A stretch of DNA of 64,000 nt from Intestinibacter sp964449895 (GCA_964449895.1 CAYVBY010000011.1:7232-71231); one strand, 5' to 3'. Counted from the stretch's first letter, positions 1 to 9,321 are shown. The notes: generated by a model not told the origin, from the letters alone. Translations and numbers: made by a program.

Positions 1-730
1 ATGTTAAGTCTTTATCGATATAATCTATGCTATCAGTTTCTGAATCTATAAGTGTAGCAAGACCTCCTGTTGCTATAACTTTTACATCATCGCTATTTAA
101 CTCTTTTTTGATCATATTTATTAATTTTTCAACCATTCCAGCATATCCATAAATTACACCTGCTTGCATTGCTGAGACAGTATTTTTACAAATTGTCATA
201 CCTGGTTTTACTAATTCAACTCTAGGTAATTTAGATGCTTGATGAAATAATGCTTCACTTGATATTTTTATACCTGGACAAATTGAACCTCCTAGATATT
301 CTCCTTTATCTGATATGGCACAGAATGTAGTCGCTGTTCCAAAATCTACTATTATAAGAGGATATCCATACTTTTCTATAGCCGCAACTGCATTTACTAT
401 TCTATCAGCTCCAACTTGTTTAGGATTATCGTATTTTATATTTAGTCCAGTTTTTATTCCTGGTCCTACTACTAATGGTTCTATCCCACAATATTTTCTA
501 CAAAAATTTTCAAGAGAATGCATAACATCTGGTACAACAGATGAAATTATAATATTTTTTACATCTCTTATATTAATTCTATGATATTCAAATAAATTTT
601 TTATTACCATACCATACTCATCAGAAGTTTTTTTATGATCTGTATTTATTCTCCAACTATTAGTTAATGTATCTCCTTCATAAATACCTAAAACCATATT
701 TGTATTTCCAACGTCAAATACTAATAGCAT
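1..730 (-). CDS. coaX: Type III pantothenate kinase, 3' end cut by window edge
   Basis: Phosphorylates pantothenate, the first step of coenzyme A synthesis, in the cytosol. Read on the minus strand from the ATG at 730, the protein opens with MLLVFDVGNTNMVLGIY, the DxGNTN phosphate-binding motif of the ASKHA-fold CoaX family. GADRIVNAVAA and the IVDFGTATTF block follow near residues 105-130. About 243 codons are visible of an expected 255-260, so only the C-terminus is missing. The gene starts 17 bp after the ECF S-component gene and is probably cotranscribed with it, which links uptake and phosphorylation of the same vitamin. Confidence 0.93.
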   Translation of the reverse strand, partial: MLLVFDVGNTNMVLGIYEGDTLTNSWRINTDHKKTSDEYGMVIKNLFEYHRINIRDVKNIIISSVVPDVMHSLENFCRKYCGIEPLVVGPGIKTGLNIKYDNPKQVGADRIVNAVAAIEKYGYPLIIVDFGTATTFCAISDKGEYLGGSICPGIKISSEALFHQASKLPRVELVKPGMTICKNTVSAMQAGVIYGYAGMVEKLINMIKKELNSDDVKVIATGGLATLIDSETDSIDYIDKDLT

Positions 731-747
731 TTATATAAACCCTCTTT

Positions 748-1347
748 CTATTTTTTGCTTTTTCTAATCATTACGGCTGCAACTGCTGCTACTAAAAAAC
801 CTGCTACTATCGCTTCTGGTATACCATTTGTAGCACATACTGCAAGAACATATTTACCAGCACTTCCTGATACTCCAATTGCTTCCATATATTTTTGTGC
901 ATATATAATATAAATTAAACCCATAACTCCAATTGTATTTGTAAGAGATCCTACAACACCTGCTACAAATCCAGACACATAAACTTTTTTGCATAATTTA
1001 AAAGCTATAAAATATGCATAATATGCAAATATACCAATAAATATTCTTGGTAATACTGATATAATTGGATTCATAAAACAAAATGATGTAAGTGTAGGTT
1101 GTGTGAATGCTTTAAATAGACTTGTTAAACCGAATATTAAACCTACTGCTGTTCCAACTAATGGACCTTCTACTATTGCACCAATAATAACAGGTACATG
1201 CATTATAGTTATGTCCACAAATCCAAGTGGTATATAACCAACAAAAGGAATCATAGCTAGCATGATTGATACTGCTGACAATACAGATATTATTGCCATT
1301 TTTCTAACGTTTAATTTTTTTTGAGTTGATGCTTGTACGTTCATCAT
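748..1347 (-). CDS. ECF transporter S component, probably for pantothenate
   Basis: A membrane substrate-binding (S) subunit of an energy-coupling-factor vitamin transporter. It has 199 residues and about six hydrophobic segments. The N-terminus (KLNVRKMAIISVLSAVSIML) carries the alanine/small-residue-rich first helix typical of S components that dock on EcfT. No ATPase is nearby, so it would use a shared EcfAAT module encoded elsewhere. Substrate is inferred from the neighbour: coaX follows after 17 bp. Riboflavin, folate or another vitamin remains possible. The start ATG at 1347 has a GGAGG site 8 nt upstream. The mRNA has a structured leader of about 110 nt. Confidence 0.8.
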   Translation of the reverse strand: MMNVQASTQKKLNVRKMAIISVLSAVSIMLAMIPFVGYIPLGFVDITIMHVPVIIGAIVEGPLVGTAVGLIFGLTSLFKAFTQPTLTSFCFMNPIISVLPRIFIGIFAYYAYFIAFKLCKKVYVSGFVAGVVGSLTNTIGVMGLIYIIYAQKYMEAIGVSGSAGKYVLAVCATNGIPEAIVAGFLVAAVAAVMIRKSKK

Positions 1348-1455
1348 AATATTAACCTCCGTTCCAGCTCCTTAGGATGCCAGACTTCTAAAATGATTTT
1401 GTTACGTTTTTACCCTTATAGTCAGACTTCTTTGACAGAATGTCCGCTGTAACAA
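1348..1455 (-). promoter_or_regulatory. Structured 5' leader of the S-component/coaX operon, candidate riboswitch
   Basis: About 105 nt lie between the promoter and the start codon. A perfect 7-bp helix can form between TTGTTAC (1455-1449 on the minus strand) and GTAACAA (1405-1399). Two related segments occur 42 nt apart: AGAAGTCTGACTATAAGG inside that helix, and AGAAGTCTGGCATCCTAAGG after it, just before the ribosome-binding site. I could not match it to FMN, TPP, THF, preQ1 or cobalamin consensus sequences. The ligand, if any, is unknown; pantothenate or CoA is a guess from the genes controlled. Confidence 0.5.
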
Positions 1456-1459
1456 ATAA

Positions 1460-1488
1460 ATTTTATCAATAGGTATTTATATTGTCAA
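1460..1488 (-). promoter_or_regulatory. Sigma-A promoter for the S-component/coaX operon
   Basis: On the minus strand, a perfect -35 TTGACA (1488-1483) is separated by 17 bp from -10 TAAAAT (1465-1460). Transcription would start near 1453, giving a leader of about 105 nt. Confidence 0.75.
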
Positions 1489-1536
1489 CAATCTTACATT
1501 TTTTTCATACTTTTTATTTATATTTTTATACGACAT

Positions 1537-2514
1537 TTATACTTTTATTTTATCAATATGTAACTCATTGTATGAAGGTATTCCATTAATACCTTTAGCA
1601 TTTTTAATAGCATTTATTATACTCTTTTGCATAACTTCTACCGCTATAGAGCCTATTAATGTTAAATCAGCCCCCGTTTCTATTTCCCCTGTTGCCATCG
1701 TAAATATAGTATCACCATCATGAGGTGTATGAATAGGAAATATACTTCTAGCATATCCATCATGAGCCATTTGAGATATTTTTTTGCATTGTGATTTATC
1801 TAACTTAGCATTAGTGGCTATAACTCCTATAGTAGTATTGTCTATACTAAATCCACCTTTTGTAACACCTTGTTTCATAAGTTCGTAACTATTTAAAACC
1901 TTTGTCTTACTATCATCTAAAGCTCCTGCTATAACCTTTCCGTCTTCATATACATCGCCTAATGCATTTACTGCAACTAAAGCTGATACAACTATACCAT
2001 TATCAAGTTTTATAGAATAACTTCCTATACCACTTTTAGTTACATATTCTGGACCTTTTATTTTCCCTACTGTTGCTCCACATCCAGCACCATAGTTTCC
2101 TTGATTTAAAGTAGTTTCACTTGCATTTAAACATGCTTCATATCCCATTTTTTTATCAGGTCTTATTTTGTAATTTCCTACAGCTAAATCAAATAGTACT
2201 GCTCCTACTACTATAGGAACCTTACAAGGTCCTGATTCAAATCCTATATTATTTTCTTCTAAATAATCACTTACTCCACATGTACATTCTAATCCAAAAG
2301 CAGACCCTCCTGATAAAACAACCGCATTTACCTTTTGAACAGTATTTACAGGATCTAATAAATCTGTTTCTCTAGTTCCTGGAGCAGCTCCTCTTACATC
2401 AACTCCACAAGTAGCACCTTTTTCACATATAACAACTGTGCACCCAGTAAGAGCTTCTGTATTTTGTGCTTGTCCTACTTTTAGTCCTTTTACATCTAAT
2501 ATATTATTATACAT
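1537..2514 (-). CDS. P1 family peptidase (DmpA/NylC-type Ntn hydrolase)
   Basis: A self-processing N-terminal-nucleophile hydrolase related to L-aminopeptidase D-Ala-esterase DmpA and nylon hydrolase NylC. Family marks are VDVRGAAPGTRETDLL near residue 42, LSGGSAFGL near residue 70, and YGAGCGATVGK. Near residue 225, DNTTIGVIATNA resembles the autocleavage region, where a Thr becomes the nucleophile; assignment of the exact residue is inference. Length (about 325 aa) is normal. The ATG at 2514 has an AGGAG site 9 nt upstream; another ATG at 2520 would be only 3 nt from it. The gene overlaps the 3' end of birA, so translation is probably coupled. Physiological substrate unknown. Confidence 0.85.
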   Translation of the reverse strand: MYNNILDVKGLKVGQAQNTEALTGCTVVICEKGATCGVDVRGAAPGTRETDLLDPVNTVQKVNAVVLSGGSAFGLECTCGVSDYLEENNIGFESGPCKVPIVVGAVLFDLAVGNYKIRPDKKMGYEACLNASETTLNQGNYGAGCGATVGKIKGPEYVTKSGIGSYSIKLDNGIVVSALVAVNALGDVYEDGKVIAGALDDSKTKVLNSYELMKQGVTKGGFSIDNTTIGVIATNAKLDKSQCKKISQMAHDGYARSIFPIHTPHDGDTIFTMATGEIETGADLTLIGSIAVEVMQKSIINAIKNAKGINGIPSYNELHIDKIKV

Positions 2515-3487
2515 AGCCATTCACTCCTCTTATAGAAACTTCACCAGAAATAATTTCCTTCACATGACCACTTCTATCTTTAATAATTAAATTTCCATTT
2601 TCACTTATATCTATACATTTAACTAATTCTTTTTTATTATTTTTTAAAATATAAACTTGTTTATTAATTATTGGAGAATGATTTCTACAAATATCTAAAG
2701 TATCTTTTTTATTTCCATCTAATATATATCCTTTGTATAATTTTTCAAATTCTATACATATTTGTTTTACTATATCAACTCTAGATATATTATCGTATCC
2801 TTCTTTATATAGAGATGTCGCTTTATCCTTTATTTCATTTGGAAAATCAATTGTTTTTACATTTATTCCAATTCCTATAACAATATAGTTTACTCTTTCC
2901 ATTTCTGCAGACATCTCAGTTAATACGCCACATAATTTTTTATTATTTATTATAATGTCATTTGGCCATTTTATAGATGTCTCTACACCTAGATTTTTAA
3001 AAGCTTTTACTATACTGGCTCCTGCTACTAAAGTAAGAAAAGGTGCTCTAAAAGGTTCTATCTTAGGCTTAATAATTAAACTCATCCAAATGCCTTCTCC
3101 TGCGTTAGCTTGCCAAATTTTACCCAATCTGCCTTTACCTCTAGTTTGTTCTTCACTTATTATAAGAGTTCCACCATTTACCTTGTTTCCTATTTCTTTT
3201 GCATAATCATTAGTTGAAGTTATAGTATCAAAATGTAATACTCTTTTTCCTATAAATTCAGTTGGTAAATTATGATATATATTATCTGGTTTAAGTATAT
3301 CATTTGGAATTTCAACCAATCTATATCCTTTTTTATTTACTGACTCGATATTATATCCTTGTTCTTTTAAAATATTTATATGTTTCCATACCGCTGTCCT
3401 AGATATACCCAATTCTTTAGACAACTGCTCTCCTGATATAAAATCATTTCCGCTATCTAAAATTGCCCTTATCACACTTTTTCTCAT
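2507..3487 (-). CDS. birA: Bifunctional biotin--protein ligase / biotin operon repressor
   Basis: Activates biotin to biotinyl-AMP and attaches it to carboxylase carrier domains. The N-terminal 60 residues form a winged helix (LSKELGISRTAVWKHI), so it is the repressor-type (class II) ligase. The ligase core has RGKGRLGKIW at residues 116-125 (biotinyl-AMP loop) and KWPND at 173-177, followed by KKLCGVLTE. A small C-terminal domain follows. The length of 326 aa fits the family. Pyruvate carboxylase at 59-62.5 kb in this window is a likely substrate. The start ATG has a GAGGTG site 7-8 nt upstream. Confidence 0.95.
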   Translation of the reverse strand: MRKSVIRAILDSGNDFISGEQLSKELGISRTAVWKHINILKEQGYNIESVNKKGYRLVEIPNDILKPDNIYHNLPTEFIGKRVLHFDTITSTNDYAKEIGNKVNGGTLIISEEQTRGKGRLGKIWQANAGEGIWMSLIIKPKIEPFRAPFLTLVAGASIVKAFKNLGVETSIKWPNDIIINNKKLCGVLTEMSAEMERVNYIVIGIGINVKTIDFPNEIKDKATSLYKEGYDNISRVDIVKQICIEFEKLYKGYILDGNKKDTLDICRNHSPIINKQVYILKNNKKELVKCIDISENGNLIIKDRSGHVKEIISGEVSIRGVNGYV

Positions 3488-3527
3488 ATTTACACCTCAT
3501 TATAATAATTGCCTTGTACATATAAAG

Positions 3528-3564
3528 TTTAAGGCTGCTACAAATATTTTGCAACAGCCTTAAA
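3528..3564 (-). terminator. Hairpin between ftsH and birA, possible weak terminator
   Basis: A 10-bp stem (TTTAAGGCTG / CAGCCTTAAA) with a 17-nt loop lies just downstream of the ftsH stop. On the minus strand only CTTTAT follows it, not a full U-run, so it may attenuate rather than fully terminate transcription into birA. Confidence 0.45.
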
Positions 3565-3598
3565 AAATTCAATTAATTTCTTCAGTTAATTTAATATA

Positions 3599-5650
3599 TT
3601 ATTTTTCTTTTTTGTCTAAATCTAAATTAGTCGATTTATCTAATTGAACTACTGTAGATTCGTCATTAGAATTCTCTGGTAAAGTATCTTCTTTAGATTC
3701 TTGATCATTTGATGAATCATTTAATTGTTGCTCTATTTCTTTAGATAAATTTACTTTATTTTCTTCAGATTTTTCAACTGAGTCTAAAACTGTATTTTTA
3801 TCTTCTTCTAAAAAGCTTTCTACCTCTAAAGGAAGTTCTTTATTAAATGCTTTTATGAATTGCTCTGAGTCTAAAGTTTCATAAACTAATAATCCTTTAG
3901 CTACATAATCAAGCTCTTGTGCATATTCAGTTAATATATTTCTACATTTTGCATATGCTGTTTCAACTATAGCTCTAACTTCTTTATCTATTTCATAAGC
4001 TACTTCTTCAGAATAATTTTTTCTAGTTGAAATTGAATTTCCTAAGAATACTTCTTCATCACTATCGCCATATACCATTGGCCCTAATTTTTCACTCATA
4101 CCATATTTAGTAACCATCGCTCTAGCTATTGAAGTAACTCTTTCTAAGTCATTAGATGCTCCAGTAGATATATCTTCCATTATTAATTCTTCTGCTACTC
4201 TTCCACCTAATGCCATTATTATAGTTTCTTTCATTTCGTTTTTAGTTCCATACATTTGGTCTTCCTGTGGAAGTGGCTCAGTAAATCCTCCAGCTCTACC
4301 TCTTGGAACTATTGTAACTTGATGAACTGGGCTTACATTTTCTAAAACATGCATACATATAGCATGACCTGCTTCATGATATGCAGTAAGTTTTCTATCT
4401 TTTTCACTTATAATTCTAGATTTTTTAGCAACCCCTACCATAACTTTTGTTATAGCTTCTTCTATAGTTTCCATATGAATTTGTTTTTCTTTCTTTCTTG
4501 CTGTAAGTATTGCAGCTTCATTCATTATATTTTCTATATCTGCAGGAGTAAATCCTGGAGTTCTCTTAGCTAATACTTCTGCTTTTACATCTTCTGCTAA
4601 AGGTTTGTTTTTAGAATGCACCTTAAATATAGCTTCTCTACCTTTAACATCTGGTGTTCCTACAACTATTTCTCTGTCAAATCTACCTGGTCTAAGTAAT
4701 GCTGGATCTAGTATATCAGGTCTATTTGTAGCAGCCATTATTATTATACCTTCATTAACACCGAAACCATCCATTTCAACTAAAAGTTGATTTAATGTTT
4801 GTTCTCTTTCATCATGGCCTCCACCAAGTCCTGCGCCTCTTTTTCTACCAACAGCATCTATTTCGTCAATAAATATTATCGCTGGAGCACTCTTTTTAGC
4901 TTGTTCAAATAAATCTCTAACTCTAGAAGCCCCAACCCCAACAAACATTTCAACGAAGTCAGAACCACTTATTGTAAAAAATGGTACTCCTGCTTCACCA
5001 GCAACTGCTCTTGATAGATAAGTTTTACCTGTACCTGGAGGTCCTACCATAAGTATACCTTTTGGTATTCTTGCACCTAAATCAATATATTTTTTAGGAT
5101 TTTTAAGGAAGTCTACTACTTCACTTAAATCTTCTTTTTCCTCTTGAAGACCTGCTACATCATCAAATGTAACTTTTGTTTTTTCATCATCTTTATGAAC
5201 TCTAGCTTTTGATTTTCCAAAGTTCATAACTTTTCCGCCCCCGCCTTGGGATTGATTCATAAATAAGAACCACATTATTAACATAAAGAATATTAATAAT
5301 AATGTTGGCAACATTTCCACATACCAAGGACTAGATGGTTTTGCTTCACCACTGAATACTAAGCCTCCATCTTTAGCTTGTTTTAACACTTCATTGGCAA
5401 ACTCATCACTTATAACTTCTTCTGGCATATAAGACTTAAATTTTGTATTTGAATCTTTTAATACACCTTCCACTGAAGTTGAATCTACAAAATGTATTTG
5501 TGATATATTTTCGTCAACTAAGTTTTGATATACTTGAGAAAATTTTAATTCTTTTATTGTTTCTGTTGGTGTTCCTGCAAATTCTACTATTGTTACAATT
5601 ATAATTAAAAGTAATAAATAAAAGCCTGCACCCTTTAAAAATTTGTTCAA
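3599..5650 (-). CDS. ftsH: ATP-dependent zinc metalloprotease FtsH
   Basis: Membrane-anchored AAA+ protease that degrades misfolded and regulatory membrane proteins. Transmembrane segments lie near residues 8-25 and 112-131, flanking the external domain. Walker A GPPGTGKT is at 203-210, Walker B IIFIDEID near 258-265, the second region of homology around ATNRPDILDPALLRPGRFD, and the zinc site HEAGH at 425-429. The protein (683 aa) ends in an acidic, low-complexity tail from about residue 600. The start is TTG at 5650, with GAGGAGGG 6 nt upstream; no suitable ATG is nearby. It follows tilS by 30 bp and is probably cotranscribed. The hpt gene often found between tilS and ftsH is absent here. 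Confidence 0.97.
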   Translation of the reverse strand: MNKFLKGAGFYLLLLIIIVTIVEFAGTPTETIKELKFSQVYQNLVDENISQIHFVDSTSVEGVLKDSNTKFKSYMPEEVISDEFANEVLKQAKDGGLVFSGEAKPSSPWYVEMLPTLLLIFFMLIMWFLFMNQSQGGGGKVMNFGKSKARVHKDDEKTKVTFDDVAGLQEEKEDLSEVVDFLKNPKKYIDLGARIPKGILMVGPPGTGKTYLSRAVAGEAGVPFFTISGSDFVEMFVGVGASRVRDLFEQAKKSAPAIIFIDEIDAVGRKRGAGLGGGHDEREQTLNQLLVEMDGFGVNEGIIIMAATNRPDILDPALLRPGRFDREIVVGTPDVKGREAIFKVHSKNKPLAEDVKAEVLAKRTPGFTPADIENIMNEAAILTARKKEKQIHMETIEEAITKVMVGVAKKSRIISEKDRKLTAYHEAGHAICMHVLENVSPVHQVTIVPRGRAGGFTEPLPQEDQMYGTKNEMKETIIMALGGRVAEELIMEDISTGASNDLERVTSIARAMVTKYGMSEKLGPMVYGDSDEEVFLGNSISTRKNYSEEVAYEIDKEVRAIVETAYAKCRNILTEYAQELDYVAKGLLVYETLDSEQFIKAFNKELPLEVESFLEEDKNTVLDSVEKSEENKVNLSKEIEQQLNDSSNDQESKEDTLPENSNDESTVVQLDKSTNLDLDKKEK

Positions 5651-5680
5651 TTAAAGCCCTCCTCTCACATGTTGTTTATT

Positions 5681-7069
5681 TTAAAGTTTTTTAAAGCATA
5701 TTTTTAAAACATCTTTTGTGCTTTCATCTACTTTAAATTTCTCACTCATTCTATAAGTACCTACACACATTACTTCTTGATTATTTACTAATATAGGTAT
5801 TTTACATCTTTCTTCCTTTGGAATCTTCATATCAATAAATAAACTTTTTAATTTTTTATTTCCTATAGATAGGTTTATTTTATCTCCAGATTGTCTGCTT
5901 CTTACAATTATGTCTCCATCTAGTTTTGATATATCAAACCACCTATTTTTCTTATTTTCTTGTTTTACAAGATTGTATTTTTCAATACTCATAGTCTCTG
6001 TTTCTACTAATATATCTAATTCTTTTATTTTTACAAATCCATTTCTAGGTACATTGTAAGAAAAATCAATTTCTTTTGTAATTAATTCTTTTGCTGTAAT
6101 TATTATACTATTTTTCTTTCTATATACAAATAATCCTCTAGGAATATTTAGTTTTTTACCTACTTTTTTTTCAGATTCTAATTCAATAATATCTAATAGA
6201 TGTCTTTGATCTATAAAATTAGTATCACCTAAAATATATTTTATTGCATATCTAATGATTCTATATTTTATTGCATTATGAAGATTAACAAATAAATCTA
6301 CTGGTATTTCAACACTCTCATCTAAAACAGTACAAATTTCTTCAAATTTCATTAGTGCATTTTCTTCTATATAATCACTATCATTTCTTAAACTGCTACT
6401 CATTCTAACGATAGATTTAATTACATTAGAATTAAAATTCTCTTGCATATATGGAATAAGTTTTAATCTGACTTTATTTCTAGTATAGATTGGATCTAAA
6501 TTAGTTTTATCTATTCTTGGATTTAGATTGTATTTTTCACAATAATCTTCAATCTCACTTCTTTCTATATCTAATATAGGTCTTATTATAACATTATCTC
6601 TTATGTACTCAATTCCTCTTAGCCCTTGAAGTCCAGTACCTCTCATAATATGCATAAGTATTGTCTCAGCCTGGTCATTCATATTATGTGCAATAGCTAT
6701 CTTGTTAGCATTAGTTTTTTGCATTATTTCATAAAATAATTCATATCTTAAAGTTCTTGCTCCATCCTCAATTGATACCTTGTTTTCTTCACAATATTTG
6801 GGAACATCTATTGATCTTACAAAATATTTTACTCCCATTTCTTCACAAAGTTTTGCCACATATAAAGCATCCTTTTGTGCTTCTAACCCTCTTATTTGGT
6901 GATTTAAATGAGCAGCATAAATTTTTATATCGAAAGTTTCTTTTAATCTATTTAATATATGTAAGAGACAAACAGAATCTGGTCCTCCAGATATACCCAA
7001 AATAATTTTATCTCCATTTTCAATAAGATTATGTGTATTTATTGTATCAAGTACTTTTTCAAATATCAT
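5681..7069 (-). CDS. tilS: tRNA(Ile)-lysidine synthetase
   Basis: Modifies C34 of tRNA-Ile(CAU) to lysidine, so that it reads AUA codons. The N-terminal N-type ATP-pyrophosphatase domain carries SGGPDS at residues 27-32. It is followed by HLNHQIRG, HNMNDQAETILMHIMRGTG and R-N-K-V-R-L motifs (TRNKVRLKLIP) of the TilS core. The C-terminal part (WFDISKLDGDIIVRSRQSGDKI) is the TilS substrate-binding domain. The length of 462 aa is typical. Cotranscription with ftsH is likely (30-bp gap). The enzyme matters in this genome, which uses AUA codons very heavily. Confidence 0.95.
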   Translation of the reverse strand: MIFEKVLDTINTHNLIENGDKIILGISGGPDSVCLLHILNRLKETFDIKIYAAHLNHQIRGLEAQKDALYVAKLCEEMGVKYFVRSIDVPKYCEENKVSIEDGARTLRYELFYEIMQKTNANKIAIAHNMNDQAETILMHIMRGTGLQGLRGIEYIRDNVIIRPILDIERSEIEDYCEKYNLNPRIDKTNLDPIYTRNKVRLKLIPYMQENFNSNVIKSIVRMSSSLRNDSDYIEENALMKFEEICTVLDESVEIPVDLFVNLHNAIKYRIIRYAIKYILGDTNFIDQRHLLDIIELESEKKVGKKLNIPRGLFVYRKKNSIIITAKELITKEIDFSYNVPRNGFVKIKELDILVETETMSIEKYNLVKQENKKNRWFDISKLDGDIIVRSRQSGDKINLSIGNKKLKSLFIDMKIPKEERCKIPILVNNQEVMCVGTYRMSEKFKVDESTKDVLKICFKKL

Positions 7070-7392
7070 TTTTATTCCCTTTTATAAATAATTTTTAATG
7101 TTTTAAATTAATAATAATATAAAATTAAATATAGTATTTACTATAAAAATTATTTCTTATCCTTTCAAATAAATTTAATTTTAAAACTTTTTATATATCT
7201 TCTATAAAAAAATATTAAGTCCTTGTATATTTCTTATATTTAAGCAAAATTAACTATAGTAAATATAATAACAAATAAATTGGATAAACGGTAGTATTTT
7301 GAATACCTTTATCCAAGAATTAACATTTAATATATTTATTAAAATAAAATTCATATTTTATATTATACTAATTTTTTATTTATTAGAGTAAT
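7070..7392. other. AT-rich intergenic region without a gene
   Basis: 323 bp of very AT-rich sequence between the DUF1934 gene and tilS. Apart from the terminator hairpin at 7280-7316, I see no reading frame, RNA gene or clear promoter. The tilS promoter should lie here but cannot be placed with confidence. Confidence 0.6.
7280..7316 (-). terminator. Terminator hairpin downstream of the DUF1934 gene
   Basis: The stem TTGGATAAA / TTTATCCAA is extended by GGTA / TACC with one bulged base. On the minus strand it is followed by a T-rich tail (TTTATTTG). Confidence 0.55.
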
Positions 7393-7806
7393 TTATTTTT
7401 TTATTTCATCTATTTTTATATTAATTACATTTCTACCTGTAAACATATTCATTATTTTTATATCATAATCAATATCTATTTTTATGTTTTTCCCCTCTGA
7501 AATAACTAAATCTTTTGTTGAGTTTTCTATAATAAATTCACCTTGAGGTGTCATATATCTTGATATATCTTTATTGCCTATTTTAAATACTAAAGTAGAA
7601 TTTAACGCTCCAAATCTTTTTATAGTAACTTTATCTTTTTCTATTTTTAAAGATGTAGTAGTCTCTTCATTATTTTCAATTTCTTTATAAACAACATATT
7701 TATGATCCCTCTTTTGATAAAAATTTCCAATTGTATTTAAATTTATAACATTTTTTTCTCCAATTTCATTAAATTGAATTGTCTTCACATTTATATTAAC
7801 TTCCAT
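7393..7806 (-). CDS. DUF1934 domain protein (YwiB-like)
   Basis: A 137-residue, beta-rich cytosolic protein with no signal peptide or membrane segment. The central GKNIKIDIDYDIKIM region and the alternating TTSLKIEKDKVTIKRFG strands match the DUF1934/YwiB family, which has a lipocalin-like beta-barrel fold and no established function. Two adjacent ATGs occur (7809 and 7806). The second is preferred because AGGAGG lies 5 nt upstream of it but only 2 nt from the first. It is flanked by terminators and seems monocistronic. Confidence 0.75.
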   Translation of the reverse strand: MEVNINVKTIQFNEIGEKNVINLNTIGNFYQKRDHKYVVYKEIENNEETTTSLKIEKDKVTIKRFGALNSTLVFKIGNKDISRYMTPQGEFIIENSTKDLVISEGKNIKIDIDYDIKIMNMFTGRNVINIKIDEIKK

Positions 7807-7893
7807 CATATCCTCCTAAACTTCATTAGAATATATATTTATAAAATCACAAAAAAAATTATATCAGTTATAATTCCTATTATCAATTAAAAT

Positions 7894-7943
7894 ATGCCTC
7901 TTTTATTAAGCATAATTTATAAATTCTCTAATAAAAAAGGCAT
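7894..7943 (-). terminator. Terminator hairpin after the SleB-like gene
   Basis: ATGCCT and AGGCAT arms, extended by A/T pairs (TTTTATTA / TAATAAAA), form a long hairpin 18 bp beyond the stop codon. It has T-rich sequence on both sides. Confidence 0.65.
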
Positions 7944-7960
7944 TTTTCATTTTTATTTAA

Positions 7961-8599
7961 TTATCTAGCAAAAACGTGATTTCCTATTCTTAAATGGGGA
8001 TTTAATGTATTCATCCAATTACATGTTGATATGTCTGGATTCCAAAAATAAATAGCATTATTAGTTGGATCATTTCCATATAAAGCATCCTTTGCTGCTT
8101 TATATGATTCTTCTGTAGCATTTTCGTATATATATCCATTTTTAACTACAGAAAAAGCATTCTTTTGGTATATAACACCTTCTATTGAATTTGGAAACCT
8201 TTCATCTTGTACTCTATTTAAAACGACAGCCGCCACAGCAACTTGACCTTCATAACTTTCACCTCTAGCTTCAGCAGCTATTAATTTAGATAATAAATTT
8301 AATTGTTCATCAGTTAAATTTATTACTTGTTTTTGACTTGTATCTTCGATATTGTCTTGTTCTTTCTGTTTACATATATTTTTTTGTTTAACAGAATAAT
8401 TCATCAAACTAAAACTATCGTTATTTAATTCTTTGCTCCTAAAATTACGTACTTTAGAATCAGTAGTTTTGATATTTTTTGTTTGTGCATTAAAGTTATT
8501 TGATAATTTTAAGTTATTTGTATCATAAGCTAGTGCAATGTTACTCACTACACATATTAATAAAATTAACAGCATAACTACTTTATAGCACCTTTTCAT
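7961..8599 (-). CDS. SleB-family cell wall hydrolase
   Basis: A likely lytic transglycosylase/amidase-type peptidoglycan hydrolase of the SleB/CwlJ (Hydrolase_2) family, acting in spore cortex or sporulation wall remodelling. Residues 5-24 form a hydrophobic signal segment ending in AYD, so the protein is exported. The catalytic domain occupies residues 95-212: LLSKLIAAEARGESYEGQVA has the conserved Glu, and VAAVVLNRVQ, FPNSIEGVIY and the C-terminal IGNHVFAR follow. It has 212 residues and lacks the N-terminal peptidoglycan-binding domain of SleB; a polar linker stands in its place. It starts 29 bp after spoIIR, which suggests forespore expression. Confidence 0.88.
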   Translation of the reverse strand: MKRCYKVVMLLILLICVVSNIALAYDTNNLKLSNNFNAQTKNIKTTDSKVRNFRSKELNNDSFSLMNYSVKQKNICKQKEQDNIEDTSQKQVINLTDEQLNLLSKLIAAEARGESYEGQVAVAAVVLNRVQDERFPNSIEGVIYQKNAFSVVKNGYIYENATEESYKAAKDALYGNDPTNNAIYFWNPDISTCNWMNTLNPHLRIGNHVFAR

Positions 8600-8628
8600 A
8601 AAAACACTCCTTTATTTTACAGGTTATC

Positions 8629-9288
8629 TTAATTTATAATTTTTTGTATTATCTCGACTATTTTAAATTTAATTTCTAATTGACTAACTTTAACATTATC
8701 TTTTTCTATTATTAATTCATACTCTTCTTTCGTTAAAATCTCCTTTAATTTTTTGTCGGTTTTTTCGTCTATAACATTGTTTTTTTCATCTACAAAACAA
8801 AGAGGAGGAAACATAACACACCACCAATTTTTTCCTTTAGCTTCACCAATTAATACTTTAAGAGATTTGTACTCTCCTGCTGGTAAAACTACACTAGAAT
8901 ATTGTTTTGCAGGGAATTTACTATAGCCTAGCTGTACATCAACTGTATATTTATATCCATTGTCTTTTATAACTTTTTCACATATATCTATTAAATTATT
9001 TTTTTCTTCTAAAATTATATTTTCACTTTCTTTTAAGCTTTTTGAATTTTGTAATTTAGGTTGTAAATATTGTATTAACTCATCCCTAACTTTTAATTTG
9101 AGATTTTGGTCTTCATCTGAATCACTATTAGCTAAAACATGGAATCTTATTAGCTTGTTTTTATAATTATCAGATAAACTATTTATTTTATTAACTTGTC
9201 CATATATGCAATTTATCATTGTTCCCATAATAACTATCAATAATGTAGTAAAAATAACTATTCTTATTTTTATATTTTTATTTTTCAT
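8629..9288 (-). CDS. spoIIR: Stage II sporulation protein R
   Basis: The forespore-secreted signal that triggers SpoIIGA to process pro-sigma-E in the mother cell. It has 219 residues: a signal/membrane segment at about 8-28, then the family block KNKLIRFHVLANSDSDEDQ with RDELIQYLQP. VDVQLGYSKFPAKQYSSVVLPAGEY and GEAKGKNWWCVMFPPLCF follow, all SpoIIR hallmarks. A sigma-F-like promoter lies directly upstream, as expected for this gene. It is followed by the SleB-like hydrolase, with which it probably shares a transcript. Confidence 0.95.
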   Translation of the reverse strand: MKNKNIKIRIVIFTTLLIVIMGTMINCIYGQVNKINSLSDNYKNKLIRFHVLANSDSDEDQNLKLKVRDELIQYLQPKLQNSKSLKESENIILEEKNNLIDICEKVIKDNGYKYTVDVQLGYSKFPAKQYSSVVLPAGEYKSLKVLIGEAKGKNWWCVMFPPLCFVDEKNNVIDEKTDKKLKEILTKEEYELIIEKDNVKVSQLEIKFKIVEIIQKIIN

Positions 9289-9321
9289 ATTATCTGGCCC
9301 CCATTTATTTAATATATTGAG

